Below, piece by piece: positions 45,034 through 56,590 of a stretch of DNA of 64,000 nt. The DNA is from Polyangiaceae bacterium (GTDB lineage: Bacteria; Myxococcota_A; Polyangia; Polyangiales; Polyangiaceae). The notes beneath the pieces were generated by a model. It searched no databases, was not told the DNA's origin, and was given only the letters and a program-made list of their open reading frames with translations. A program made the translations under genes and the position numbers. The stretch spans positions 558,001 to 622,000 of the forward strand of contig JAHBVX010000004.1 of assembly GCA_019637295.1 (NCBI GenBank), read 5' to 3'. Positions within the stretch are counted from its first letter, which is position 1; each line of letters starts with the position of its first letter.

Positions 45034-45963
45034 TCAGATCCGGCGCGTCGCGATCTTGGCGGCGTCACGCACGAAGGGATGAGGATCCTTCAGCGCGGCG
45101 TACACCGCGTCCTTGGCCGACGGATCTGCGATCTGACCCAGAGCCCAGACCGCCGCGGCGCGCACGTTGGCGTCGGGCTCTGCCTCGGGGGTGGTGAGGG
45201 CCACGAGCCCGACCACGGCGTCCTTCGCGCGCATGGCGCCGAGCACCTCCGCTGCGCGCTTGCGAACCAGCGGTGAGTCGTCGCTGATGCGGCTCACGAC
45301 CGAGCCCACCGAGGTGAACACGTTGACGCGAATGGCGCCGCGCAGCGCCTCGAGGCGAACGTCCACGTCCGAGTCGCTCAGCGCCTGGCCGAGCTCGCCG
45401 TTCGGTCCTTCGGTGTTGAGCCGATTGAGCGCCCACACCGCGCTGCGGCGCACCCGAGGCGAGGGGTCATCGAGCGCCGCCTGGGCCACGGGTCCGACGC
45501 CGCTGTGGTGCAAGAACTCACCGAGCGCCTCGACCGCGTGGGCGCGCTGGGTCTCCGACGCGGACATGTCCACGGCCGTCTTGCGCGTCTGCTCGTACAC
45601 CTGGCCGGGCCCGAACACGCCGAGGATCCGGCGCCGTAGCCACCACGCCGCGATCTCGCGGGTCTTCTGGTTGTCGGCATAGAGCAGCTTGGACACGACC
45701 GGGATGCAGTTGAGACACTCCACCTTTTCGCCGTGCTCGAGGCGCCGCCAGATTTCCGTCGGCGCGACGTTGCCGGCGCCAACTCCCATGAGCTGGGCCG
45801 TCGAGGTGATGTGCTCGACCGAGGTCTCGTGTTGGTGCTGGACGTGGTTGGCCCGGTAGCGAGCCTTGACTTCCGAGTCGGCCACCACCGTACCGGTGAG
45901 CAGGGTTGCGGCTCCCGCGATCAGGGAAACCAGGGCGGTCTTGCGAAGGCTGATGCGTTTCAT
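45034..45963 (-). CDS. Exported HEAT-repeat protein
   Basis: 309 aa from ATG at 45963 with GGAG upstream (a GTG 12 bases earlier is less likely). Signal peptide with ALVSLIAGAATLLTGTVVA. Residues about 35-90 hold a His-rich stretch (HVQHQHETSVEHIT) and a CLNC pair. From about 95 on there are five to six HEAT/PBS-lyase-type repeats (for example DPSPRVRRSAVWALNRL, SPLVRKRAAEVLGAM, ANVRAAAVWALGQIADPS). It is a periplasmic scaffold or adaptor. It lies 30 bases downstream of the second HzsA-like gene, probably in one operon, and His/Cys residues could contact haem or metal. Confidence 0.85.
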   Translation of the reverse strand: MKRISLRKTALVSLIAGAATLLTGTVVADSEVKARYRANHVQHQHETSVEHITSTAQLMGVGAGNVAPTEIWRRLEHGEKVECLNCIPVVSKLLYADNQKTREIAAWWLRRRILGVFGPGQVYEQTRKTAVDMSASETQRAHAVEALGEFLHHSGVGPVAQAALDDPSPRVRRSAVWALNRLNTEGPNGELGQALSDSDVDVRLEALRGAIRVNVFTSVGSVVSRISDDSPLVRKRAAEVLGAMRAKDAVVGLVALTTPEAEPDANVRAAAVWALGQIADPSAKDAVYAALKDPHPFVRDAAKIATRRI

Positions 45964-45993
45964 GACGTTCTCCACTCCTCTAGTCTTCCACGA

Positions 45994-48330
45994 TCAGTAC
46001 TGGTTACCGGTGCCGCTGCCGTAAGGCGCGAAGGCCGTGTTCTGACGCGCGTAGTACTGTCCACCGAGGTCGATGGCGCGAATCAGGATCATGCGCTCTT
46101 CGCGGGTGAGCGTGGTGCCCACGTTCTCCGGGTGGAGCGCGCGAGTGCCGCCCTTGATGTTGGGATCCGAGAAGGGCTCACCGAGCTTCCACGCGGTGTC
46201 GGCGGCGTTGTAGAGCGAGACGGCGTTGAGCTTCTCGATCAGAGCGCTCTGACGCGCCGAGCTGTTCACGGCCCAGATGGGCGGGATCGTCCCGGTGACC
46301 GTCGCGTCATCCATTTCCATCTCGAGCGCGCCCGGGTAGAAGATGCTGACATAGGAGGCCGGGTACTCGTTGGTCATGTTGTCGTAGGTGACCGTGATGG
46401 GCCGGTTCGACAGGTCCATGCGCGGGATCTGGTAGACCGTGGCCGCGCCGCCGAGGGGGTCGGCCATGCTGACCGTGTAGAACTCCTGCGGGCCGTTGCC
46501 GTTGGTGGACTCGTTGTGACAGCTCACGCACTTGGCATCGAGCAGCGCCTGCACCTCGTTCATCTCGAAGCCCGCGTTGGCCTTGTACCAGGGGTACTCG
46601 GCGCGGGTCGCGATGGGCTGGTTGAAGTTCTGTGGGCCCTTGCCGGCGGCGATCGTGAGCGCCTGACCGCCCGGATCGAACGGCTTGCCGCGGTCTTCGT
46701 GGCAGCCGCCGCACACCCGGTCCTCTCCGGGCATACCCTGGATCCACGTGGTCTGGTTGCGGATCGAGAGTCCGTACTTGTCGATGGGCTGCAGGTGAAC
46801 CGGTACGTAGGGCGGGATGGCAGCGAGCCAGGAGCCGTCCTCGTACACGTCGGCTTCACCCAGCACCGCGGCGCCTTCAGCCATCGTGAGACCGAACATG
46901 GTGACGCCCGGCGCCGCCTCGGACGAGAAGCCCTCGATGATGCGGACCTTGTCAGTCTGGGCGAGCGCGTCATCCATGGAGGTCGCGTCGAACTGCGCTC
47001 CAGATACCCGCTGTCCGTGCACGCTGAACAGCGAGGTGTTGCGCACGTCGACCGAGCCGAAGACTGCCGCGACCGTCGGGTCGACCGTGTCGGTGACAGA
47101 AGCGATGATCGGCGGCTCCGCGCGCTTGACCACCGGGCGGCCGTACAGCTCCCAGCTCCCCTCGTAGTTGGCGACCAGCTGGTTCTCCCGCGTGGACGGG
47201 TTGTACAGATAGAGGCCGAAGTCCGGCGGCGTGAGCGAGAGCTCGTTGAGCTCGTTGACGAAGCCGCTCGCCCAGGACACCAGGATGCGACCGTCCGGCA
47301 GCGAAACCGGGTAGCGGTAGCGGCCGACGGGCGAGGGATCCATGCCGCGCGGGACGCCCGGGGTGAGCACCTCGAACTTGGGGTCCTCCTCGTAGACCCG
47401 CGTCGGGTCCGACGCGGAGCGTGCGTCCATGCGAATCAGCGCGCCCGCCTGGATGGTGTTCTCGCGGCTGGTCGTGATGCCGAGGAACACGTTCTGCGTG
47501 TTGGTCTCGCTGATCTGCACCAGGCTGTTGCCTGGCTTACCGTGCTGCCCGCCGACGGCGACCATCTGGGAGCAGTCGGGGTTCATGGCGAACAGCTTCA
47601 CGTCGTTGATGTTCTCGAGGTGCTCCCAGCGCGAGAAGCCGATGCGACCGTCCTGCATCGCGAACAGGTTGATCGTGTGTGACAGGTTGTGGGAGCAGAG
47701 CTTGCGGTCTGCGTCTCCACCCGTCTCGGTGACCGTGGCGATCTGCGTGACCACGCGGGAGTGGTTGTACTCGTCCGCGCGGGTGCCCATCTCGGTGTAG
47801 GCCTGGTTGGTCACGAAGGCGATCTTCCCGCCGGCGACCCACACCGGGTAGATGTCGTCGTTGGGCCCGAAGGTGAGCTGCCGAATGGGGAACTTGCCGT
47901 CCGCGCCGCGCTTCAGATCGGCGACGTAGATGTGGAAGTCGTCGTTCGAGTCTTTCTTCATCGAGAACACGACCTTGGTCGCGTCGAACGAGAGGTCGAG
48001 GCTCTGCACGTCCGCGGTCGCGAAGCCCTCGATGACGTTCTGCACCTTGCCCGTGACCAGGTCCTTGATCTCGAGCCGGCCGCCGGGCATGTACCGGCCG
48101 TAGTCCATCACCTGGCCCATGCCACCGGCGACGTTGATGTCCACCGAGCCGTCGCTACCGACGACCTGGGTCTGGCGGACGACGTACACGATCTGCTTGA
48201 CGTCCTTGCCCAGCGCGCCGGACTCCTCGTCGGGGGTGCTGGAGCAGCTGGCGGCGAGCGTGCCGATAGCGGCGAGAAACGGGACCGTCAGGGCACCGAG
48301 CAAACGAAGTTTGGGAGAGATTCGAGCCAT
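45994..48330 (-). CDS. HzsA-related dihaem-type lipoprotein (beta-propeller plus cytochrome)
   Basis: 778 aa from ATG at 48330 with GGAGGA six bases upstream. Lipobox LAASC at residue 29. The N-terminal two thirds are a propeller of PD40-like blades (SLDLSFDATKVVFSMKKD, GPNDDIYPVWVAGGKIAFVT, RIGFSRWEHLENI). The C-terminal cytochrome part has two standard haem motifs, RVCGGCHED (about 538) and KCVSCHNES (about 600). The family resemblance is to hydrazine-synthase-alpha-related proteins found outside anammox bacteria. It heads an operon with the HEAT-repeat protein. Its similarity to the protein at 41755-44892 is in domain order rather than close sequence. Confidence 0.82.
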   Translation of the reverse strand: MARISPKLRLLGALTVPFLAAIGTLAASCSSTPDEESGALGKDVKQIVYVVRQTQVVGSDGSVDINVAGGMGQVMDYGRYMPGGRLEIKDLVTGKVQNVIEGFATADVQSLDLSFDATKVVFSMKKDSNDDFHIYVADLKRGADGKFPIRQLTFGPNDDIYPVWVAGGKIAFVTNQAYTEMGTRADEYNHSRVVTQIATVTETGGDADRKLCSHNLSHTINLFAMQDGRIGFSRWEHLENINDVKLFAMNPDCSQMVAVGGQHGKPGNSLVQISETNTQNVFLGITTSRENTIQAGALIRMDARSASDPTRVYEEDPKFEVLTPGVPRGMDPSPVGRYRYPVSLPDGRILVSWASGFVNELNELSLTPPDFGLYLYNPSTRENQLVANYEGSWELYGRPVVKRAEPPIIASVTDTVDPTVAAVFGSVDVRNTSLFSVHGQRVSGAQFDATSMDDALAQTDKVRIIEGFSSEAAPGVTMFGLTMAEGAAVLGEADVYEDGSWLAAIPPYVPVHLQPIDKYGLSIRNQTTWIQGMPGEDRVCGGCHEDRGKPFDPGGQALTIAAGKGPQNFNQPIATRAEYPWYKANAGFEMNEVQALLDAKCVSCHNESTNGNGPQEFYTVSMADPLGGAATVYQIPRMDLSNRPITVTYDNMTNEYPASYVSIFYPGALEMEMDDATVTGTIPPIWAVNSSARQSALIEKLNAVSLYNAADTAWKLGEPFSDPNIKGGTRALHPENVGTTLTREERMILIRAIDLGGQYYARQNTAFAPYGSGTGNQY

Positions 48331-48523
48331 GGTCTTCCTCCGGGGCGCATGCGCGCTCGGTGACCCGTAGAGCAGGAAGTAGGCCACTTGGTTTCCGGCA
48401 CATTCTGCGAGTTCTCGAGAAACCACGGGGTATCGTGCCCCCAAGCCCCAGCCGGCTCCTGGGGGAGTCGGCCCCCACCTCGAGGCCCTGGGAGCCCGCG
48501 CCGCTCTGGTCCATAAGGAGGCG

Positions 48524-49171
48524 ATGCAGCCCGCCTTCGATGACCGAGGTCTGATCGTCGCGATCGCTCAAGACCGCCGCAGCGGCGAGGTGCGGATGGT
48601 GGGGTGGATGACCGCCGAGGCCCTCGCGCGCACCGCGGAGACAGGGCTGGCCACCTTTCACAGTCGCTCGCGGGGACGGCTGTGGGTCAAGGGGGAGAGC
48701 AGCGGCAATCGGCTCAGGGTCCATGAGATCTGGCTCGACTGCGACGCCGACTCGGTCCTGCTGCTCGTGGAGCCCGAGGGCCCCACCTGCCACACGGGTC
48801 GCCCTACCTGCTTCTTTCGCGACTCGAGCGGCGCAGAGACCGGCGAGCACGGCGCACCCGTGCTCGCCGCGCTCGAGCACCGAATCGAGGCGCGAAAGCT
48901 CGACAGCGCCGAGCGGAGCTACACGCGGACTCTACTCGACGGTGGTCCCGCCTTGATCGGGGCAAAACTTCGGGAGGAGGCGGATGAGCTTGCTCGAGCC
49001 ATCGCCCAAGAGTCGGACCAGCGGGTGGCTGAGGAGGCGGCTGATCTTCTCTACCACCTGTGTGTGGCCCTGGCCGGGCGCTCAGTACCCGTGAACGCGG
49101 TGATGTCCGTGCTCGCAGCCCGGGCGAACACGAGCGGGTTGGTGGAGAAGGCCCGGCGGTCCGGCGCCTGA
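48524..49171 (+). CDS. hisIE: Bifunctional phosphoribosyl-AMP cyclohydrolase / phosphoribosyl-ATP pyrophosphatase
   Basis: 215 aa, the usual HisIE length. The HisI part (about 1-110) has FHSRSRGRLWVKGESSGN, WLDCDADSVLLLV and GPTCHTGRPTCFF with the zinc Cys residues. WVKGE replaces the more common WHKGE. The HisE part (about 125-205) has IGAKLREEADELARA and EEAADLLYHLCVAL, the acidic metal-binding helices. It carries out steps 2 and 3 of histidine synthesis. AAGGAGG precedes the ATG. No other his gene is adjacent. Confidence 0.94.
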   Translation: MQPAFDDRGLIVAIAQDRRSGEVRMVGWMTAEALARTAETGLATFHSRSRGRLWVKGESSGNRLRVHEIWLDCDADSVLLLVEPEGPTCHTGRPTCFFRDSSGAETGEHGAPVLAALEHRIEARKLDSAERSYTRTLLDGGPALIGAKLREEADELARAIAQESDQRVAEEAADLLYHLCVALAGRSVPVNAVMSVLAARANTSGLVEKARRSGA

Positions 49172-49287
49172 GCGCGGGCCTCGCCTGCTAAAGCTTTGAC
49201 CCCCCGCAGAGCGCCCGATATCGTTGGCGCTCCGCGTACTTGCGCGCGGTGAGAACCAAACCCCGCCCCCCCCTCGAGCAAACCCCG

Positions 49288-51498
<2,211 letters not shown>

Positions 51499-52261
51499 GC
51501 GACTGCGCACGACGCGACCACGCCGCGGAGCGCCGCGAGCCCCTGCACCAACCGCGGACCCGGGCGGCCGAGCCAGGCCTCGGGGATGGGCACGACGCGG
51601 CCGTGGCGCAGCGCCGGGAAGTCGCGCCACGCCGCGCGGCGCTCGACCACGTGGCGCCGGTACTTCTCCGTACGAACGCCGCACCAGCTCATGACCACGG
51701 CGTCCGGCTGCGCCAGAGCGGCCTCCTCGTCCGTGATCGGAGTGCTCTTGACCGGCCGGCCTGCGAAGGGATTGCGGCCGCCAGCGAGCTCGATCAGCTC
51801 GCTGACCCAGCTGTCCCGCCCGGGTACGATCACGGGCTTCGGCCACCACTCCACCAGAATGCTCGGTCGGGCGTCGACCACCGGCGCCGGCGCGAAGGCG
51901 CCCGACAAGCGCGCCGCGAGCGCGCGCCCGCGCTGCTGCTGGCCCAGCGCACGGGCGATCTCGCCCACGTCGCGCAGCACGTGTGCCAGACTCGTGGGCT
52001 CGGGCGCCAGATACGGGAGCCCCGCACGCTCCAGGCGTTCGATGATGCGCTCGTGCCCGGGGACCGTGAGTGAGGCCAGCACCAGATCCGGGCGCAGCGC
52101 CGCGACTCGCTCCACATCGATGTCCAAATCCGGACCCACGCGTGGAAGTGCTGCCACGACCTCCTCGGGATAGTCGCTGTGGTCGTCCACGCCGACGAGC
52201 ATGTTGGCGCAGCCCAGCGCGCAGACGATCTCCGTGTTCGAACACGCGAGCGAAACGACCC

Positions 52262-53002
52262 TCATGACCGCTGCGGCTGCTCGTAGCGTCGCCAGTCCCC
52301 GCCGATCAGACGCTCGTGAGGCAAAAACCCGGCCTTGTAACGCATGACTTCGTTCTGCGCGATGAACAGCCCCAGATACAGCCAGCGCAGCTTCAGTCGC
52401 CGGCACAGCGCGATCTGCTCCAGGATGGAGAAGGTCCCGAGCCCCAGACTCTGGTACGCGGGATCGAAGTAGCAGTACACCGCCGACAGGCTGTCTGCGC
52501 CGCGATCCGTGATGGCGACCCCCACCAACTCCGAGCCCACGAAGTATCGCAGCTCGAAGCTGGGACAACAGGTGTCGACCAGGAAGTCGCTGTAGGACTC
52601 GAGGTCGATCGGCGTCTGGCCGTCACCGAGACCCCGCCCGCTCTTGTGCAGGTTGTAGAGTTCGACTCGCCGCGCGTCCGCCACCGGAGGACCCATCTCC
52701 ACGCGCACCACCGCCTGGGCACGTCTTCGGGTGCGACGCATCGAGCGACGCTCCCGGAACTGGGGTACGTCGACACGCAGCGGTTCGCAGCCGCTGCAGT
52801 CAGGGCACGCCGTTCGATAGAGCAGCACTCCCTGGCGGCGATCACCGAGCGCGAGGCGGTCGTCGAGCTCCCTGCCCGAGAGGCGCCGCAGCGGGAGCCG
52901 CAGCGGCAGACGGGCGACCTGGTCCGGGAGGTACGGACACGCCGACAGCCGGTCGTAGACGACTAGCTCAGGCGGAGAGTCGGGGAGGACGGACCGGCTC
53001 AC
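52262..53002 (-). CDS. bpt: Aspartate/glutamate leucyltransferase (Bpt)
   Basis: 246 aa. It transfers Leu from tRNA to N-terminal Asp/Glu of proteins, marking them for ClpAPS degradation. CPYLPDQVARLPLRL, LLYRTACPDCSGCEPLRV, AVYCYFDPAYQSLGLGTF and LYLGLFI are hallmark segments of the arginyl/leucyl-transferase family. The paired Cys near residues 66-72 are conserved in the family. The ATG overlap with the BtuF-like gene makes them a coupled pair. Confidence 0.93.
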   Translation of the reverse strand: MSRSVLPDSPPELVVYDRLSACPYLPDQVARLPLRLPLRRLSGRELDDRLALGDRRQGVLLYRTACPDCSGCEPLRVDVPQFRERRSMRRTRRRAQAVVRVEMGPPVADARRVELYNLHKSGRGLGDGQTPIDLESYSDFLVDTCCPSFELRYFVGSELVGVAITDRGADSLSAVYCYFDPAYQSLGLGTFSILEQIALCRRLKLRWLYLGLFIAQNEVMRYKAGFLPHERLIGGDWRRYEQPQRS

Positions 53003-53028
53003 GATGCCTTCAGCATGCCACGCCTAGG

Positions 53029-53868
53029 TCAGTAGGAGCAGGCCTCATGGTAGCGGAGCGGGTGGGGGGAAAGCCCGCTCACGAAGGTCAACAGCTTGCG
53101 ATTGTTCCAGTACACGTGTCCCTTCTGGCCCTCTTTGATGTCCAGGACCTGGCCGATGCGCTCGCGGGAGCTGTTCTGGATTTCGCTGCGTTTGACCGAG
53201 TCCCCCGGGGAGAGCGCGCGCATGCTGACGTCGAAGACGGCGTTCATGCGGGCCTCGGCGATCTCCGCGCTCGGGTAGACCAGCAAGATCTGAGTCAGCT
53301 GGGTGCCGTCCGGGGCGCGGTAGATGGCGCCGAGCTTGTCGACCACCCCGGGAGCGAGCCGGTCACCGATGGAGGTCACCGGCGCGGTGGCCACGAGCCG
53401 GTACGGACCGACGTTCGGCGCGACCAAGTCGCGGAGGGACCCCGACGAGGGCAGCGCTCCCGACCCGCCGCTGGCGGTGGACGACGAGCTCGAGCCACCC
53501 ATGAACACGAGCAGGATCACCAGCCCGACCACCGCGACCACCGCGAGCACCGCGCCCAAGCAGCCCGCCACGCCGCAGCCGCCCAGCACCTTCATGCCCG
53601 TGTTGTCGCTCTCCGCGGCGACGGGCGTCGGAGCGGGGGCGCCATAGCCGGGACCGGGACCATAGCCGGGGCCGGGACCGGGACCGTAGCCAGGGCCAGG
53701 GCCATAACCGCCGGGTGGCCCTGGCGCCGGGCCCGGACCATAGCCGCCCGCGGGCGGCGGCGCGCCCGCGAAGGGCCGCGGCCCCGGAGCAGGCTGGGTC
53801 TGACCGCAGTTGGTGCAGAACTGAGCCCCTGGGCTCAGCGCCGCTCGACAGTTGAAGCAGTAGCTCAC
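53029..53868 (-). CDS. Zinc-ribbon membrane protein with Gly-Tyr-Gly-Pro repeats
   Basis: 279 aa from GTG at 53868. An N-terminal zinc ribbon (CFNC at about 4-7, CTNC at about 18-21) is followed by GYGPGPG-type repeats (about 40-80). One or two membrane segments follow (about 95-125, VAGCLGAVLAVVAVVGLVILLVF), a Ser/Gly linker, and a about 130-residue outer domain with VDKLGAIYRAPDGTQLTQIL and HVYWNNRKLLTFVSG. The start overlaps the PrsW-like stop (GTGA). It is probably a cytoplasmic-sensor/periplasmic-domain protein. Function unknown. Confidence 0.78.
   Translation of the reverse strand: MSYCFNCRAALSPGAQFCTNCGQTQPAPGPRPFAGAPPPAGGYGPGPAPGPPGGYGPGPGYGPGPGPGYGPGPGYGAPAPTPVAAESDNTGMKVLGGCGVAGCLGAVLAVVAVVGLVILLVFMGGSSSSSTASGGSGALPSSGSLRDLVAPNVGPYRLVATAPVTSIGDRLAPGVVDKLGAIYRAPDGTQLTQILLVYPSAEIAEARMNAVFDVSMRALSPGDSVKRSEIQNSSRERIGQVLDIKEGQKGHVYWNNRKLLTFVSGLSPHPLRYHEACSY
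53640..53760 (-). repeat. Gly-Tyr-Gly-Pro-Gly-Pro coding repeats
   Basis: On the minus strand about five to six units of a GGxTATGGTCCCGGTCCC kind encode a GYGPGP linker. Low-complexity DNA, imperfect copies. Confidence 0.7.
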
Positions 53869-54863
53869 GACTCACCTCCACTCAACATGCCGCGCCGCTC
53901 GGAGATCGCAGTGCGGAGCCGTGCGGCCTCCGCTTCCGCCTGCGCGCGGCGCTGTGCGTCGCTCTCGCTCTTGGCCCGATCTTTCACGAACGCGAGCTGA
54001 ACCTGCAGATTGTGGATGCTGCGCAGCACGAACAGATCGCGGATGCGAAACCCGAGCAGCGTGCGCAGGTACGCGAGCTGCTTGCGGAGCAAGCTGGACA
54101 GGAGCAAATAGTCGTCCGGAGTGACCGCCCCCGAGTCCGCCTCGCTGACGAGCTCCGTCCTGATCGTGCGGCGCTCGGACAACAGCGCGTAGCCAGCGAT
54201 GATGACGATGGCCACCGGCGGCAGCGCGAAGGCGATACGGGAGCGGAGCAGACCCGAGTCCCCCAGCGCGTTGCCATGCGCGAGGTGCGCGTAGCCGAGC
54301 TCGGCGAAGAGCCCGAGCACGAGCCCGACCACCGGCAACGCGGCGCGCAAGAGCGGCGCTGCTGGCCGCGTCGCCGCGCCGAAGCCCGCGCCGATCAAGG
54401 CAGCGGGGATGGCGTCCGCGAGACCGCCGACCGCGCGCTGACCCAAGCCCGAAAAGAACGACGGCTCCATGCCGGGCATCGCCACTGCCCCGACGGTCAG
54501 CTGGTCCATGAGCTGCGCGGCCACACCGAAGCCCATGCCCGCGCAGGTGCCGTACACGATGCCATCCATCGTGCCGTTGACCTCCTCCCATCCCCGGCGC
54601 TGGCCGTACGCGATCAGGATGCCGATGCCCGCGCCGATGGCGAGCAGCTTGCCGAAGGCCACCAACGAGGCGAACAGACTGGTAGACAGGCGGACCGAGG
54701 GTGGCAGGCCCATGAGCAGCAGCGCTGCCACGAAGCCGCCGAGCGCGAAGAGCAGGAGCATCGCCCACAAAGGCTCCTTCTCGTTCGCGTCGACCAAGCG
54801 CACGATGAACAGGTAGCCGAGGGCCAAGATCACCGATCCCACGAGCGCGGACAGCATGGACAC
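53865..54863 (-). CDS. PrsW-family-like polytopic membrane protein lacking catalytic glutamates
   Basis: 332 aa with about eight membrane helices and a C-terminal helical tail (about 260-332, rich in Arg/Glu/Ala). VDANEKEPLWAMLL matches the DxxEKEP motif of PrsW and MDGIVYGTCAGMGFGVAAQL its second signature. The EExxK motif position reads SLVAFGKLLA, so both catalytic Glu are missing. It is likely a non-proteolytic membrane protein. The stop overlaps the zinc-ribbon gene start (GTGA), so the two are coupled. Confidence 0.78.
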   Translation of the reverse strand: MSMLSALVGSVILALGYLFIVRLVDANEKEPLWAMLLLFALGGFVAALLLMGLPPSVRLSTSLFASLVAFGKLLAIGAGIGILIAYGQRRGWEEVNGTMDGIVYGTCAGMGFGVAAQLMDQLTVGAVAMPGMEPSFFSGLGQRAVGGLADAIPAALIGAGFGAATRPAAPLLRAALPVVGLVLGLFAELGYAHLAHGNALGDSGLLRSRIAFALPPVAIVIIAGYALLSERRTIRTELVSEADSGAVTPDDYLLLSSLLRKQLAYLRTLLGFRIRDLFVLRSIHNLQVQLAFVKDRAKSESDAQRRAQAEAEAARLRTAISERRGMLSGGES

Positions 54864-54939
54864 ACCCTTTCTTCGACGGGCATCCTAGCGGACCCCAACT
54901 CCCCAGACCAACGCCAAGATGAGCGACCGGCGGAGGGGG

Positions 54940-56520
54940 TCAGCGGGGCAAGACGGCGGAGCGCGGCCGGAGTCGATACAGCAGGCTGCGCCGCGGAGCC
55001 TCCGCCATGATGCCCTCCCAGGTTCGACGTCGAGGTAGCCGCATCTGGTCGGCCAGCGCGTCTGGGAAGCCCGTGAGGGTGTCGATGTCTTCGATCAAGA
55101 TGGCGTGCTGGTGGACCTTGCCGTCGCTCTTGAGGCCTTGGATGGCGACCACGTCGCCCGGAGAGAAGCGCCTCGACGAGTCGACCAGACTACCGAAGAA
55201 GCGCGCGCGCTCCGCGAAGGGGACGCGCTCCGCAGGCGGGACGCGCTCGTGGTCGAACAGGTCCGGCTGCGCCGTCGCGAACTGCTCGAGGGCGAGGACC
55301 CCACGACGATTGGTGATGCCGTGCGCGTCGAAGTCCAGCGTGCCCACTCGCCGCGCGGGCGTCTCTCCACTGGGCGCGAACCAAGTCCCCTGCGCGCGCT
55401 CGTAGCTCTCGAGCACGAAGTCGACGCACACCTGGGGCGGGCGCGGCCGCCCGTGTCGATCGTAGACCGGGTAGCTCGCCTCCTCGAAGCTGAAGCCCCG
55501 GGCCCCTCGCAGATACGCCGCACGCCACGCCGGACGCAGCTGTCCGTCTCGGTCCGCGGTGGGCTCCTCCCGCGGGCGATCGAAGGGCAGCCCCTCGTCG
55601 AGCGCTCGATCGACCGCGCGTCGCAGCTCGTCGAGCGCGCGCAGTCTGGGCCGAGCGCTCTCGACGTGGCGTTCGAGCAAGCGTCGTGTCTCGGCCGGCT
55701 CGTCGAAGCAGGTGAGCTCGAGGCGCGCGCCCTGAGCGCCGAGCACCGCCCGCGCCCACACTCCGTCCAGCTTCACGCGCGAGAGCACGCCCGACTCGGT
55801 GATGCGCTCCACCTGCATCCGCTCGAAGCCGAGCTGCCGCGCCAAGCCGCGCACGTCACGGTGCAGCGGCGGCCCGGGCTCCTCGCCATCGACGACCACT
55901 CGATCCGCGAGCAGAAGGCGAGCCTCCCGGCCCTGGTCGTCGACATAGCGCTTCGCGCTCGCGTCCCAGCTGACCTCGAACCGAGCCGCGCCGCGCTCGA
56001 TGCTCAGCCGCGGCTCGTCGAACAGCTCCGCGAGCGAGAGGCGCTCCACCAGCGCGAGCGCCTCGATCGGATCGGCGGAGTACAGGTAGTGCTCGCGCAG
56101 GAGCAGCGCCCGGAGCTGGGTCTTCACGCCGCGGAACCGGCGCTTGTAGGCCTCGACCCGCGAGAATGCCGCGCGAGTGGCGTACTGGCGCCTGAGCTGC
56201 CGCGCGTCCTCGTCGAGCTCGTCGTCGGAGGCGGCGCGGGGCTCGCGCAGCCAGAGCACGGGCTCGCCTCGCGCGCGCCCGAGGATGTGGATGCGCTGCC
56301 GCTCGAACTCGGGCGCTCCCGGCAGCGCGACGGCGCTCTCGAGCTCCCGGGCGCGCTCGCGGCACGCTGCGACGACCGGGTCCACCCGGGGGGTGCTGGC
56401 CACCTCGCCGACGCTCGCCCCTTCTCGGGCGCCGTCCGCGGGAGCAGACCGGGCGTGTCGGCAGGCCGGAGCGGAAGCGAGGAGCAGCAGCGCGAGCAGT
56501 GCGCGCCCAAACGACGTCAC
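54940..56520 (-). CDS. Lipoprotein with possible papain/NlpC-like cysteine peptidase domain
   Basis: 526 aa from GTG at 56520. Lipobox LLASAPAC at residue 20. The central part is helical and Arg-rich (DELDEDARQLRRQYATRAAF, RRFRGVKTQLRALLLREHYL). The C-terminal about 160 residues have RPPQVCVDFVLESYERAQGTWF (candidate nucleophile Cys), FSPGDVVAIQG and KVHQHAILIEDID (candidate His), an order seen in NlpC/P60 and CHAP folds. No sequence-specific hallmark confirms activity. Same-strand neighbours are 76 and 70 bases away. Confidence 0.65.
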   Translation of the reverse strand: MTSFGRALLALLLLASAPACRHARSAPADGAREGASVGEVASTPRVDPVVAACRERARELESAVALPGAPEFERQRIHILGRARGEPVLWLREPRAASDDELDEDARQLRRQYATRAAFSRVEAYKRRFRGVKTQLRALLLREHYLYSADPIEALALVERLSLAELFDEPRLSIERGAARFEVSWDASAKRYVDDQGREARLLLADRVVVDGEEPGPPLHRDVRGLARQLGFERMQVERITESGVLSRVKLDGVWARAVLGAQGARLELTCFDEPAETRRLLERHVESARPRLRALDELRRAVDRALDEGLPFDRPREEPTADRDGQLRPAWRAAYLRGARGFSFEEASYPVYDRHGRPRPPQVCVDFVLESYERAQGTWFAPSGETPARRVGTLDFDAHGITNRRGVLALEQFATAQPDLFDHERVPPAERVPFAERARFFGSLVDSSRRFSPGDVVAIQGLKSDGKVHQHAILIEDIDTLTGFPDALADQMRLPRRRTWEGIMAEAPRRSLLYRLRPRSAVLPR

Positions 56521-56590
56521 GGAGACTGAAACGCTCCGACGGTCGAGTTTGTTCGGGAGGCGACGCGTCACGAGACTGCCCGAGTCGAGG

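Noticed and set aside
44059-47682. Plus-strand frames opposite the HzsA-like and HEAT-repeat genes (up to 649 codons)
   Set aside because: All are antisense to proteins with lipoboxes, haem motifs and repeats. Val/Arg-rich composition is typical of shadows.
41755-48330. Hydrazine synthase or anammox function
   Set aside because: The resemblance is to the HzsA-related architecture only. No HzsB/HzsC-like subunits, hydrazine dehydrogenase or nitrogen genes are visible.
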